DNA of 64,000 bases from Psettodes erumei (lineage: Eukaryota > Chordata > Actinopteri > Pleuronectiformes > Psettodidae), in NCBI GenBank assembly GCA_016785225.1, contig JAFBJZ010000781.1, positions 3,782,001 through 3,846,000 of the forward strand, read 5' to 3'. A program made the translations under genes and the position numbers. Position 1 is the stretch's first letter. The number at the start of each line of letters is the position of its first letter. This document shows positions 21,989 through 35,900 of the stretch, piece by piece. Under the pieces are notes generated by a model, which saw nothing but the letters and a program-made list of their open reading frames with translations, searched no databases and was not told the origin of the DNA.

Positions 21989-21991
21989 GTT
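21928..21991. repeat. (GT)n microsatellite with (CG)n core
   Basis: About 64 bases of alternating purine-pyrimidine: a long GT run, a short GCGCGCGC block and a further GT run. It lies upstream of the presumed ccdc92 promoter. Confidence 0.95.
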
Positions 21992-21994
21992 TAT

Positions 21995-24900
21995 TATGTC
22001 GAATTTCTTTCAGAGAAAATATTTACGTTTGTTGGTTTTTAAAAGAAATTATTTGACAAGGCTTTGACAAAGCAGTGTGAAGCAGTGAGGAACAGAAATG
22101 ACTTCACTAAAGCTGAAACATTAATAATGTATAATAGTATAATAAAGTGGTACCTTAATTAAGTTTATTATTTTTCAGTCTACACTTGCATATGTTTTCT
22201 ATACTCTATTTATGTTAGTATTTAAATAGTTTATTACATTTTAGTTACAGTAAATTTTACTATTTACTGCTCCCCTGCAGTTTTCCACAGGAATGATTAA
22301 ACTTTGTCTAATCTTAAGTGATATCAGCACTCTTGACTCTGAGTTTCCTTGGCTGAGGTATGAAAATTTCTGACACAGAAGCCTTTTCATATGGACCCAA
22401 AATATTACCTTAAATTATTTCTGCCAAAAGAAACTCCTCAGTGACATAGCTACTGCGTAAAATGATATGAACCAAAAACAAAAGCATCAGTTTTCATTCC
22501 TAATGAAAGAAAGAGTCTCACATGTAAAAAGAAAATATCTGTTGGAATAAATGGAATTATTGTCTAGCTCCCAAAGTGTTATTTTTCAGGGGCAGCCTTT
22601 AATCTCCCCCTGGCTTTCTCATGTTTGTGATAGGGATTAAATTCTTCTCATTTCTTTATTTTTAGGGTTTTTGGCAAACTTCCCAGCTGCCTGCAGAAAG
22701 CAACCAGTTGTGGTAAGTCATCCTCACCCCAACAGAAGTGAGGTGAAAAGTAATTTGATAGACCCTTACCTTGCTTGTGATTTGTTTTACTTACTCACTA
22801 GAGATCTCCATATATCATAACAGGCAGTAAAGTAGCTCAATGAGAGAGCCCAACCAAATAAAACCAGCAGGACTGATTCTGGACTCCTCCTGTGACTCTA
22901 ACCAGTTAACAACCATTGTTTTTTTGGCCTTTGCCTACGGCTGATCCGGTGCTGGGTAGAATCCAGCTGAGAAATGTCCTCCACACAAGCTGACCAAAGC
23001 TTCTCCCCCACCTGAGGTTTCCGAAGTGGGATTTTATCTGACAGACCTCATAAATGTGTCTATGATATACAATAGATTGATATTCTAGTTTTTATGAAGA
23101 AGGCTTCAAGCACTGCCACACACTCAGAAATATTCCAAGGGTTGCCATACAGACAGTTGCAAGGGTGTTGGTCATCGGGTGACAACATTATTCTGTATGT
23201 GATACTGCTGAAAAAATAATAAGGTTAAACTCTTGAAACTTTGTTAAAACTTCTGGGTATCAATCAAACAACAGAGAGTGTCAAAAGAATAATTTATACC
23301 ACTTTTGAATGTGTCTCATTGGTATGATAGCTGGTCTACAAACAGATAGCATGTCAAATCCATGGAATTATAAATGAAATGTAAGCACATGGGCAGCCTG
23401 TCTCAAATGGCACTGTTTTACTACCCCTGCTCTGACAAGCTGCCAATACCAACACTTCTCAGGTTGTAATAGTTTTAGAGTTATTATATTGAGGTTGGCA
23501 AGACAAAATGCCTCTAAAACCCTGAAAACCTAATTTAATTTTCCAAGACCTTTTTTATTTGCCTGCCCAAAGAAAGTCATAATCACTCGACTGTTGAACT
23601 GAATGTGTCATTTATTTGAACACTTCAAAGTAAAGCATCTGATATTTCAACTTTCTAACAGGGCTTTCAATACTGGATGTACAGTATTAACATGTGAATG
23701 ATATTGGGCAACATTTAAATCTCATCAGATTTTTTTTCAAAAATAATTTTTCATCATAATAGACCCTGATATCTCTATTGTACTAAAGGCTGTATAAGTG
23801 TACTTGTGTGCACGTGCTCACACTCCACAAACAGTGTGTACAGCATTTCCTTCCTTCAGCTTCATGTTTTAGCCAGATGTTGAGTCCATAACAGACGTTT
23901 GAATCTTCTCTCTGTCCAGTGGTAAATGGACCCAGAGATTTTTGTATTTTGATTTGCTCTGTGCATGTGTGGTATGGAAAGTATTTGTCCTGTCAAGTCC
24001 TTACACAGTATCTACAGTATGAATGCTGGTAGCATCTGGACTTTATATGAGGCCATTTGAAAATAAAGAGGCCAGAATATGTGAAATGAGCACTTAAAGT
24101 AAAGGTTATTTCAACACCAATCAGCTTCTCTGACACAGTTTTGCACCTTTCAATTAATTCATGACAAATTTACGTGCTGACAAAATATAGGTGACCACAG
24201 AGAGGAAATTATAGCCAACATGTTACATAGGGCCTCCATTAGAAAGCCCTGCTATGGAATCATTACACCACTGCTGCCAAAATGTCTGTGCCTTTATTCT
24301 AGTAATGAGGGTGGACTGCAGGAAACCATGCTTTCTATGCAACAACGTTTTTTTCTTGTACAGGTTTTTTTTTTTTTTACAGTCCAGGGAGAGCAGCGCA
24401 CTAAGTGCCATTTAAAGTGACACTTTAATTACTAGTGGTTAATGGACCACTAACACCAGACTTTGAAGTGGCTGTAACTCAAGGTGCACAGCCAGCCTCA
24501 GCAGGAAAAATGTGTGCCATGGTATGATCCTTCTACACTGGTACAAGACACGCTGTGATAAGACACATAACTAATTTCAAATGAGCTAATGGAATCGAAA
24601 ACATGAGACCTCACAGGACAAATCAAAGGAAATCAATTAGGGGAATAAGCTTTGAGTATTGTGCCTAAGAGTCTTGTGTTTTCTCACGCAAATAACGGTT
24701 TAGAGTCAAGCAAATTAGATAATTCTCTTTTCATTTCAGATGCTTATGTGAGTGGTGTTTAAGTTAATTCATTGTCAGGTAACAATGTTATAATAATATA
24801 TAATGTATATGATTTATAATATATAATGAAACAGTACTTAATAAACAGGAAAATACAAAATTAAAAGCTGCATTCATTTTTTAAAAACATTTTTATGTGT

Positions 24901-27900
24901 CTTAAAATTAAGATACTCCAAGACATGATTAATTAAGCCACTGTGTAATCTTTTCCATATCAGTAACTTCAGTTGTTGTAGTGTGTTTTGTGTGTGTGTA
25001 TATATAATTGTGTCACATTTTTTTAGTTCTGTCCTGTGACGCTATTGCTGGTCATTAATCCAGTATATAGATGAAACAGAAGAAGGCCTAACATAGATCC
25101 TTGCAGTACAGTCATCATTTGAGTGCTTTGATTGTCTATATCTCATACTTTATGCAAACCAGAAAATACTGCAGTAACTACCTCTTCCTCTTCGAGCCTA
25201 GACGCCAAGCTGTTATGTTTGAGGTAACTCTTCGGGTGCTAATTTGAGGCTAACTTGTGTGGTAAAGTTATGTAAAGCCCTTTGTTTTTGGTGGTCACAC
25301 TCCTCTCAGATTATCACAGTTTGGTTGACAACCAGGAATGAAGCAGAGGCAGACATGCCTTTCCTGGATTCAGAGCAGTCATAAAATCCTCCAGGCTCTT
25401 ATTTCGACCACCTCAGCCATCCACCCTTCACCACCATAATCACTGCTCCAAGATACAGCTCTAACATTCTCTGTTTTTCCAGAGACATAAGAGACTGGTT
25501 GTAGGTTTTCCCTGTTTTCGGTAGAAATATTTCATCCTGGTGTCTAGTCACAATAAGGATGAGAAATTTGCTGACTTCTAAATTTCATGCCAACATGTTT
25601 ATCCAGCCTCAAACCACTGCTGGAGTATGCAAAAAGATAATCTTTGAGGATGTTCGAAAACAGAGACCATATCTCTGAAATATAATGCATGGGACATCAG
25701 CCAACAGAGCTGCCAAATGATGCATGTATAGACTACCTAACATTTATGTTAATGCATTTCATTAAGAGGTTACCAAAAACTGTCAAAACACTTACATGTG
25801 CTTGGTGGGAGCTTGAAATGTCCATGTGGCCATTTGTGCCCTTGCAAAGAGGAATCCACATATATACATGAAATCTGTGTTACATGATGGTGACCCTTCT
25901 GAGAAAGAAGCAATGTGGTGCCTCTGCAGAATAATGTCTGCTGTGGGTCTGAGCAGTCACAGTTTTTTTTCCTGAGAGTAATGGAAGCCTTTGAATCTAA
26001 CCTAGGAGTCAAGATGGGCCCTCTGGAATTCCTTAGTGGCTATAATCTCCAAATCTGCAGCAAAAAAAGAAGATGATAAATTATATATTTTGTGCAGGAT
26101 ACTAAAATGACATTGCAGTGACACTGTTGTTTGTAAAAACCTGCGTTCAGTTTGTAAAACCTGCGTTCAGCTCCTCTGTTCAGACTGTGGAGTTAGCAAG
26201 CACAGGGTGCATGCTCAGGGATCAAACGCTGTAAATAAACACTGGCTGCTGTTTATACATCTCACATATGGATTTTAGTGCTTGTGTGATCTCCAAATGG
26301 CCTTGGGCCTGCTCCAGTCAAGCTGGGCTACTCATCCTTTAGTGCAGGACTCCAAATAAAACAGAGCTGCCTAGCCAAGCAAAACCCACTACAGGGCTAT
26401 TTTCCACCATCTGTGTGGCCAGGCAAAATACAAGGAAACCATTTCAACCCTGAGGCCTTCCCACATTGAGAAACACTAGATCAGTCAGATTGACGAAAAG
26501 AACCAATCAACACACTGTCAAGGCCCTTCCTAAAGTTGTCCACTTCCTCTGTGGGGGTAAGTGGAAAGCTTCACCTAATCTTGCTCCTCTGCCAGCCGGA
26601 GAGCTGCTTCACAAGCTCTGCATGCCCCACCCTGTCTAAGAAACCTTACGGAATTGAAAACATTTGCTTTTTAACCAGCATCTTGTATAATCTTCCCAGC
26701 ATTTGAGTGAGGCACATTTCACCTATACTGACAACATTGTGACTTCCAGCTTTGGTTCAAGACCTTCCAATTCACTCAGATACTCTCCCTCACATTGGTG
26801 CTGTGCCGTTCACCTGTTGCCAATGTCTCCCAGAGTCTTCCAGCTGCTCTCTGCAGACCTTTGGTCTTTTCAGACGTCAACAACAGGGATGACTCTCCTC
26901 AGTGTGGCTGCAGTGGCAGGGTCCTCAGGGCCTCATGGAGGGACTCAACTTGACTATCCTCTTTCAAAGAGGACTGAAGAGGACTACAAGGAACCCTAGC
27001 CCAGCTGCTTGGATGGAAACCCAACACTAACCAGGCTCTGTGAAACCAGTCCACACAGGAAAGCCACGGATTATGGCCTCCACTGTCATACCATCTTCAG
27101 TAACGCCACTGTTGTCCTTGGCTGCCAGTCCACCTCTACTTCCAGAAAGCCTCCTCCACAACAAAAGTCAGAACATTTCAGCGTGTCAGGCGGAAGAAGT
27201 TGTATTATCGTAAAGAGGAAAACTAATATTCAGTGTGTTTTTGAATTACATATAATGTTGTTATTGTTCCAGCCATAGAACTTTCCCTTTCATGGTGCTG
27301 CAGCATATTTTTTCTTGTCTAATTCGGATTGTTGGACAACTCTTCTATAATTTTCAAGAACTGCTTTAACAAGCCACTCAAACCCAAGACTTTGCTGATG
27401 GTTCTTCCAGTGCACACTCTGCTGTTTAGTGGCAAATGCTATTGAGTTTCATTTCAGGAAATTCTTTCCATGCTGTATTTTCATTCAGGCAGGGGCACAG
27501 CTTTGAATTGAAACTCCATGACAGGCCTACTCCAGTGCCCCAGAGTGTGTAATAAAAACAGTCTTTACCTGCCACTCACGCAATGTCATTACAGTGAATG
27601 ACATCTTGCCAGAACCTTAGATTATATATTACTCAGAAAATAATCAACAGTTTGAAGGGGATGTGTATCTACTGTACCTGTTGGATTCGCAAAACACAGT
27701 ACATGTCCTTTCTTGTATAATACTGTAAATAAACATGTCATTTTGATTCTTTAAGCATTTACAATAATTAAACCACTGTGATTTTAAATCTAATAGTATA
27801 TGCAAAAGTCCAATGCCAACTGAAATCTTATTGTCCTCCAGCAACACCAGAGATAAACACACCTTGATATAAATCACTGCTTTGACTGTTTTCTTTTCAC

Positions 27901-29030
27901 TCTCGGTGAAAGGGAGCTCTTAATAAATCAAGTGCTTGGCAGCATTCACAGCCTTCTGGCTTTGATAGCATCAGATGACACAATGTTCTGACTTGCAGGA
28001 ATGTAATAAATGAAACACAACAATTTACTCGGGTGACATTGGTGCAGAATCATATTGGAGGGACAGCAGGACGTACCATACTGCATTAGGGAGCTGCATG
28101 AAGCAAATATTCAGCAGGCCTATGTCCCACTCCACAAAGGTCTAATACTGTGATTATGTTTAACCAGGAGTCTACTGGTGCCATGTGTGATGAAGGAAAT
28201 TGTACTGCAGAGATTAAAATGCGTGAAATAAATTACACGGACTTCATGGAGGGGAAAAATTGGAACCGGGGATCGTGTAAACTGCTGCTGTCTGTGCTGT
28301 GGGCTCACTGCTGAGCGAGCAGCTGCTGAGCTGTCGGGATGAATTTAACACGACAGGAACAGCACTCTGCCATCACAGCTTCTGCAACGGTAATTGCTTC
28401 ATTGTAGGGACAAGGGGAGTAACCTTAGACAAAATACTGATTTGCACATTTTGTACATTAATGACTTCTTTTTCGAACTTGGTTTTATTTGTTTTTCTTA
28501 GTTCAGTTGGCTGAACATGACAGTTTGATAAAAATACTCTAATGCTCAGATGTTTAAGTTTCCTGCCTACTAACAACAGTGGCTTAATTGATAAAATAGC
28601 CAAATAGTAGCTGTAGTCCCAGTTCGTGCACTTGCACACAGTACAAACGTGGGTAATTGTTGTTGCCCTTTGTGGCCAAAAGAAGGAGCGTACAAGTAGT
28701 CTTGAGTCTGGATAGAGAAATGTCGCATAATAATGTACCACGCTGTCTGTATACTTTGCATGGTAAGCTACAATTAAAAGGGTAATAAGTGGACAGCAGT
28801 GTTTCAATGAATGCGTTGCATTTGGTTTAAAGGTGATTTTTAGTTGGATAAAAACAAAGGCACATCCTGCTGTTGTATTGAGGCTGGATAGAAACGTGTA
28901 ATGCAGTTCTGCATTGTACGTCTATTTTGCAGAATGCCAGTAAAGGCAAAATATCAAATATCATCGGAGTGTTAATTCACGTGTGCAATGCAGATGACGT
29001 GTGTAACACTATTTGTGACCTTCAGGAGTA
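21995..29030. other. Gene desert segment, no exon recognised
   Basis: AT-rich non-coding sequence. Short frames occur on both strands, none with domains or convincing splice partners. A small tandem duplication of a 20-21-base unit (TTTGTAAAACCTGCGTTCAG) lies at 26130-26170. No named repeat or RNA gene was seen. Confidence 0.55.
26130..26170. repeat. Tandem duplication of a 20-21-base unit
   Basis: Two adjacent copies of TTTGTAAAACCTGCGTTCAG, the first with one extra A. It looks like a simple recent slippage event. Confidence 0.85.
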
Positions 29031-29034
29031 TTGG

Positions 29035-29200
29035 TAGATGGATGGTTACCTTCAGACACAAGCCAAGATAGCTGTTTCCAGTTTTTATGCTAAGATAAGG
29101 CAGCTGGCCTCATATTTCACATACGAACATGGTAGTGGTAACCATCAGCAAGAAGTAGCGTATTTTCCAAAAAGTCAAACTATTCCGTCAAGACTTGTAT
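29035..29200 (-). mobile_element. Copy of long-inverted-repeat MITE-like family A
   Basis: Read on the minus strand it begins GGAATAGTTTGACTTTTTGG and continues through a CTTAGCATAAAAACTGGAAAC motif, matching the family also seen at 56575 and 57820 and in lgi3 intron 8. Only about half of an element is present. It is non-coding. Confidence 0.6.
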
Positions 29201-29204
29201 TTTT

Positions 29205-32200
29205 TTGAAAAGGTGTCAAAGACTAAAGACGATCAGCAGTTTCCAGCTCGGTTTCAGCCTTCAAATGTCTTTGCAGGTGAGACAGGCAGAAAGAGAAAAT
29301 AGGAGCTGATGATACTTGGCACTGAAGGCAACACAGAGGCAGTGTGTTTGTGCACATTCCTGGAAAACCACAACTCCTGTTGGCAAATTGTCCTCCTGTG
29401 CCTGTTAGCTCTCCCAGCTTCATGTGTTTATGTCTTGGGTTTCTTTCTTTCTCCCTCCCTCTCCAAATATTTTCTAATGCCACTGAAGAATGTTCTAATG
29501 TTGCTGAAATAGTGGAGCAGTCACATCCAGTGAGCAGGATTGTTGTTTTTTTCTTTTAGCAGATACTTTATGCAGGAAAGGCTGTACTCAGCCAAACCTC
29601 CTTCTCCCAATCCCATGACCAAACCCTCGTGTGAGGATTCACTAACTACGCCCTAATACGACAGGCACGTTGCACATGACAAATGGTCGATTTTACAGTA
29701 GCGTGAATTCAAATAAACGAGACGGTTTATTGCTCTAACTCACAAAGAAATGTTTGCCTCTGGATTAACTTGAATGAATTCTTTGTTGAGGTGAAGAATG
29801 TCGGCTAAAAATAAAGCTGTGGTTTAATGGAGGGTTTCTGCGGCCCTGTCGTTTCTCCTGCTGGTGGGCTCAGAGTGGGTCTGTGGGGGCCTCTGTCTCT
29901 CCAATTCATCCCACATATATTCCTGCGATTTTCCATACATAAATAAACAGAAACCACACAGTCTTGCCACGACATGACAGGAAAGGTGAAAGCTACACAA
30001 CCACAAAGTAGGGGCCAAGGCTCAGCTCCAGGTCAATGTTCAAATTATAGGTGAAGACTTACTGGCAGCAAGTTACAGTTAGTCGTGTGAAATCACTGTT
30101 CAAGGAACAGTTTGATCTTTTTCGAGATCATTTATTAGTTTTCTTGCTGAGGCACAGATCAGAGGATTCATATCAGTCAAGTATGGAGCCAGTGCCAGAA
30201 AGTGATCATCTTAGCTTAAAATCTGCTGTTATTCTGTGAGAAAGATAACATGTAACTGCTTGTAACTACTTGATATTTCTGTGTGTGTGTGTGTGTGTGT
30301 GAGTGTCTGTGTGTGTGTGCATGCCTGAAGGTGTTAATTGTTGCGCTCTGGATTTGCTGGTAGGTATATGAACTCCAAGTGAGACAACGAGTGTGCTGTA
30401 TGTTTCTCTGTGCTTCCAGTCTTTATGGTAGGCTAAGCTCTAGCTTTATACTTCATGGACAAAAATGAGGGTGGTATCATTTCTCTTGTGTAACTCTCTG
30501 AAGTTAATGCATATATTTCTGCATCTAATAATGTATTAGAAGGTCACTGTACACACAGAAGTCTTTGAGTTGTGATAGACTCTGCTTCTCATAAAGCTCC
30601 TATGATACAGTTGCCTTTAATGGGGCAATTTCTTTGGAATATCTGCCTGCAGATGGGTCACTATCATTTTCTTCGTTAGAATGGGCACATTAGATGCTGC
30701 TCTCCTCTGTCATTGAGGTTACTGTTATACAAAAGTCATGATTTAATCAGATAAAAATAAAAGACTCATGACAAAGTAATGGACTTGGGTAAGACCTCAT
30801 GGATATTTTCCTTCCAAAAAGGTGAATACATGCTGGAGTTATTGAACAGTCTTATTATCCACTAAACCAGAACTTTTCTATATGCAAGTACTACTAGATG
30901 TAATTTAAAAGACTCAGAAGCAGCTCTCTTCTTTCCCACAGTAAGTCCGTCTCCAGTGATCCATCAGGGGTGGAGAGGACACATCTGCCGCAGTGGCGCG
31001 GATGCGTAGCCGATGATTACTGCAGGTAAACTCACTTATTACTGCACTGAAAATAAAGGGCTGCGGCTGCAGACAGAGTCAACAACATTTCACCAGTGTA
31101 CACGCCACACACTTATTTCGACATATTTGACAAACAAGCATGAATACTTCAACAGAACAGCATGTTGAAGATCCCGTTAACTTTGTGTGTGCAGCTGGCA
31201 GGGTAAGTGCATATATATGTATATATGTAGCAAACTTCTGACTGCAGTGAATAGCTCTGGGAGTGAAGAGTGCCTGCTCTGGACTGTTTCACATACAGCC
31301 AATGTCCCGCAGTGGGATATTTACCTTTCACTCTAAAAGCAGGGAAGGGGACGCCAAAAAACCAACACAAACCTGTTTGATCAGCAGCTGTTTTGTCAGG
31401 TGAGCAAGCTCTAATTGAGGCTCTCTCTGCTTATTCTGCGGCTTGTAGGTAACCTTATAGACCTATCAGCCTTTAAAAGCCACAATTCAGCTCACACACA
31501 AGAAAGTCACACTCACCGTGTGCTGTAGTTGTAGGAAACACTTAAACGCACTGGCTCTGAGTCTCTATTTGACCCCTATTTAGCTCGCCAATTAGGTGAT
31601 CTTCTATTAATGTGTGCACTCTATCAATCCCAACCACGGCTTTGTTAATGCAACATAATGATCTGTATTTTTTTTAAAAATAAAAGCCCCTTAATCAACT
31701 AGCAGTTGTAAACTCTTTTAATGAACCACTTTACAGGAGTTACTCTTTACAAGTTTCCCTCAATGAGAAGAAATGTTGAGACTGGCTCATGCGTCCGAGC
31801 ACTGGAAAAAGAACTCGAGCTGAAATAAAGAGATGTTTTATGGGAACAAGTAGATTCATAACAGGCAAGCTGTCAGGGACATTTTCCACACTAAACATGA
31901 GCCACGCAGGAAAGTGCAAATGAGCAACAAAGCAGCTGTTAAAGATTGAAGGCCTGCAGCAGTTTATTCACACACTAAATGAGCAAAACTTTAAAGGAGC
32001 TGTTTACTTGAGGTCATACATGACAAGCCCCTGCTGTGGGAACAAGACAGACATGGGGGAGAGACAGCAGGACAGCCACCTTCTCATATATAAGTTCACA
32101 AACATTCAGACAATGTGAGTCAACTTGTAAAAACATTTATGCACTGAGATACAGTTGTTAAATTCCCAACAAAGTAGTGCCAATCAAGACACTGGCATAC

Positions 32201-32625
32201 AGTAAGACTCACCAAAGAGTGACTTAGGTTTGAAACTTGCTTTCTGCTGCGCACGAGCTGTTCACATCCGTTTTGCTAGATCAGGGTCAGTGTTGAGAGA
32301 TGGTTTTCACTGACCCCAGATATGAACCTGGCCTTCATTCTAATTTGAGCCTCTCCAGACTCACAGACTTGACAGTGACACTCACTGGTCCTCATCATTT
32401 GAGATCAATTTCCCTTTGCAGGTCTGGAATTCATCAAGCATTGTCCTGACCATTCCATCATCTGTATTTATTAGTGACATTTTTTGTAAAATAAAATAGC
32501 ATTCATCTAGTGACACCATGTCAACAGTTTCATTTAAGCAGTATAAAATCCTTACATCTATACACCAGAATTGCCCCAACCTGGGGTGCAGACATTCATG
32601 GTTCTCAGGCAATGCATCCTATTGA
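29205..32625. other. Gene desert segment, no exon recognised
   Basis: Non-coding, with a (GT)n tract at 30281-30319. A diverged piece near 30095-30235 resembles family A (AAGGAACAGTTTGATC followed by TTTTCTTGCTGAGGC). The stretch 31595-31740 is AT-rich with TTAAT cores and could be regulatory, but no gene is visible. Confidence 0.5.
30281..30319. repeat. (GT)n microsatellite
   Basis: GT repeats interrupted once by GAGTGTC, about 39 bases. Confidence 0.9.
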
Positions 32626-32629
32626 CTTT

Positions 32630-32942
32630 GACAGTGGTTTTGAGTTAAAGTGCCTTGACAACTATTGGCTGAGCTGTAGTTTGGTGCAGGCCACCAGCTG
32701 CTCAAAAATGTCCCTGTTTTGTCCAGTACTTGGGTTTTTGACCGAGTGCTCATAAAACTGACTGTTGTTCATTGCTAATTAGCAAATGTTAGCTTGCTAA
32801 CTTGCCACAAAAAAGATTGTGATCATGGTAAACATTATCTGCTTAGCATCCAATTGTAAGCATTGTCATTGTGGTCATGTTAGCATGCTTGTGGTAGCAT
32901 TCAGATCAAAGCCTGTGCCCAAACACAGCCTCACAGGATAGT
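32630..32942 (+). mobile_element. Interspersed repeat family B, shortened copy
   Basis: Contains GTCCAGTACTTGGG, GCTAATTAGCAAATGTTAGC, CATGGTAAACATTATCTGC, GCATTGTCATTGTGGTCATG and CACAGCCTCACAGG in order. This order recurs in the copies at 46400 and 48415 and in a repeat that I know as widespread in percomorph fishes. The 5' part is internally deleted. It is non-coding. Confidence 0.65.
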
Positions 32943-32944
32943 GA

Positions 32945-35900
32945 ATGTTACCGTAATTAGCTGCTCCAATAGTAAAGAAGATTTTGTAAACGTGGGCTTT
33001 TCTTGAAAGCAGCTTTCATCATTAGTTTTGCTCTGCTCTCTCTCTGGCTGGAATAAAACAGAGGTGAATGAGCACTATGTTTTCCATCTTGTTTGAGCTG
33101 TAATTGAAGCCTCCAGCTCTGAGAAATGTTCTGTGTCCGTGCAGAGACCTTTGACATAAAATAACACCCTGCTCCTTCCAGACGTGCCTGAACATACACT
33201 CACAAAGCCACACAGGCTTTGGCATCGGCTCGTCTGCGTTCATCTGTGCGAAAGGATTGCTGAGTCACAAAAACCTATAGGCTCTGAGCTATAAAGAGCT
33301 CTGGCTGAGAACATAAACTGCTGGATGTAAATAAGGCCGTAAAATATATTGGCTCTGCGGTCTTGGTTTTGTTGTAGATGAGTCTGTGTTCTGAGTCAGA
33401 CAAACGGAGCAGCAGTTACTGCAGACTGCGTCGGTTTCGATTCTAGCTAAATGTAGCCTTCTGTACGTGCGTTACTCATACAGTAGTCATACTCTGTCAT
33501 GTATTTCACAAGTGCATCAGTCATCCTTCAGTATTTAAACCTGTGACATATGGCATAAGTCTGTAATTTGCATGGTTAAGGCACAAAAGACAGAAAGCCC
33601 TGGTTACAGAGCATTTTTTGTGGGTTAAAAAGTGGCCTACTATTCAAGTTAACTGGGAGGGTGACGCCATCGCAGCTCTCCTCTGCGTTGCCTCCCTCTG
33701 TGTGTTTGTACAGGTGCATGTGTGATGTATGTGTTACAGCCACTGTGTGACAGAGCACTGACCCACTTCCACCGTTTGGCACACTGGCACTGCGGCGTCT
33801 GTCCTGAGCAGAGAGACCGTGAGGCCGAGTAACAAACAGCCCTCTGTCACTGGGAAGAAGCCACACTTTGTTTTGCTGGACCTCAGCCCTGTTCTGGCTC
33901 TTTGATTCACTACACATTGATTTTTGAAGTTACAGTATGAACATGCATGTGAATCTATACTAAAGTGAATATGTAGTCGCCACCACTGAACATCTGTGCT
34001 CTTTCAGTTCTACTTTTTACTGCTAAGTCCCCTAAGTCATTATCTTGTGGCAGGCACTTCTGATGCCGCTGCTATAATTCTTACCTTGGCTCTGTCACTG
34101 ACCCACTGCCACCTTTAACCAACCATTTAACAGCGAGAAGTTTGTCAAAACATAGCCAGAGTAATGGGTGGCAGAAACAATCGGCATGGCAATCATCAGG
34201 GTGAGGGGGCCTGATGGGACAAGGGGAGGAGGGTGCGGGCAGGAGCGTAATTAAACCTGAACTTTGGGGGTTGGCTGACATTCACTCCTGTGCCAATTCA
34301 AACATATTAAAAGTTGAAGTGTCAACAGGCAAGCGTGTCCCCATGTGGTCTCTACGCTGACTCCCATTCTTCAAAGCAGCCTTCCCCTGTCTCTTTGCTG
34401 CTGCTGCTTGACTGCTGGAGTTAACCGACATAATGGAAGCTGAAGACGTTGACGCAAAGTTTTATATAGTTTTATATTTCTTATTATCATAATGTCAACA
34501 AGGCAAGTAGGGTAGGGACACTGATGTTGATGGCAAAAAATAGGTATTATGACAGAAAGCAGGCCTCCTGCTTTAAAGGATCCACTAAACCTCCTGCTTA
34601 CTGGCTCAGTGTCTCTCTTAAATAGGCATGGGGGAGAGACTAGATGACAGGAGAGAGGCCCTACTTTGAATCTCAGGGGGCAGACTGATATGAAGGAGTT
34701 GGCAATGTCTTTGCTGCTTTAATATGTGTAGTAAGATATAAAATAACAGATTGCGACTCTAAAGAATTATTGGATAATAATTCATTATTTTCTCTGTATA
34801 AAAATCCAAACAGGCCACTAGGTGTCTCCTGTCACTGCTGACAGACACGCTCAGCTCCAGCCTCCAGCTCTGCATGTAAACAGAAACGCATGTTGGGCTC
34901 CACTGTACTAAGTATGTAGGTAGGTACTGTGGGTATATCAATGCTCAGAGGGGAAATTAGTTTGGTCATCAGTGCAAAGTGTTAAATAAGAAACATAAGT
35001 CCTACAGGTCACAGTAGAATCACCAGAACACACTGCTACTACACTTGCAAAAGGATATTAGTGGAGCCTGTATGGCCACTAAACTGAGAAATAATTTATT
35101 TGATGCAGTCAATCCATTGACTACTAAAAGACCTTCAAACTCAGGTGTGGTTTGAACATATTAGTTACCAGAGAATAGAGTATAAAATGGTTCAATATTT
35201 TTTTTACATTTCTGTTTTGACATCTCACTGCGAGCAGGAGATTTTGCTGTAGGGAAAATTGTTAGGGTCCATGGGTCCACTTTAACTAGAGATGCAGAAG
35301 CAGACACAGTGAGACAGCACATATTAGCTGACATGGCCAAATTACAAGTACAAAGCAAACAAAAATAAACAAAGAGGTACACTGTATAAAGTGCAAATGA
35401 AAACATGCAAAGCTTGTGATCTAATCCATTGAGCAACTAGCTAAGTGACTTGGCCCCTCAGTCCACCTCCCTTATCTCTTCTCTCCCCAGCTTGGCTGTT
35501 CAACACTGGGAGTGTTGTGTGAATCTGTCCGCCTGCCTCCTTCCCGTACAGCGGCTTTCTTGACTGCACCCTACTGCATCTTTTAATGGTTGAAATTACA
35601 GCACCGCATTTGATGGTTGCCTGGCACCTGAGAGCTGACAGGGCAGTGAGGCTGTTTGCCGCTGGCAAAATTTAGACTGACGCCGCCGGACAGGGAACAG
35701 TCAGTTTGGCCACGGCTGTGGAGCTATTCTGTTCACAGCCACAACCGCCACCGTCGCCCCCTCTCCACCTTCTGGAAGTAGGCCAAGTGTTTTGGGCGTG
35801 TGCCTGATTTCATGGCACTGAAAAGCAATATTCTGACAAGCTGACACGCCTGTCCTAAAACAAGTGACAGTTGAGCGTCAGGGAATGTTTCGTGGGGCTC

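Noticed and set aside
28260..28390. Exon-like GC-richer patch with an ATG and a GTAATT donor
   Set aside because: No acceptor or partner exon and no recognisable peptide; insufficient for a gene call.
28373..28807. 144-codon minus-strand frame
   Set aside because: No domain, many cysteines and aromatic residues as expected of AT-rich non-coding DNA, and no splice partners.
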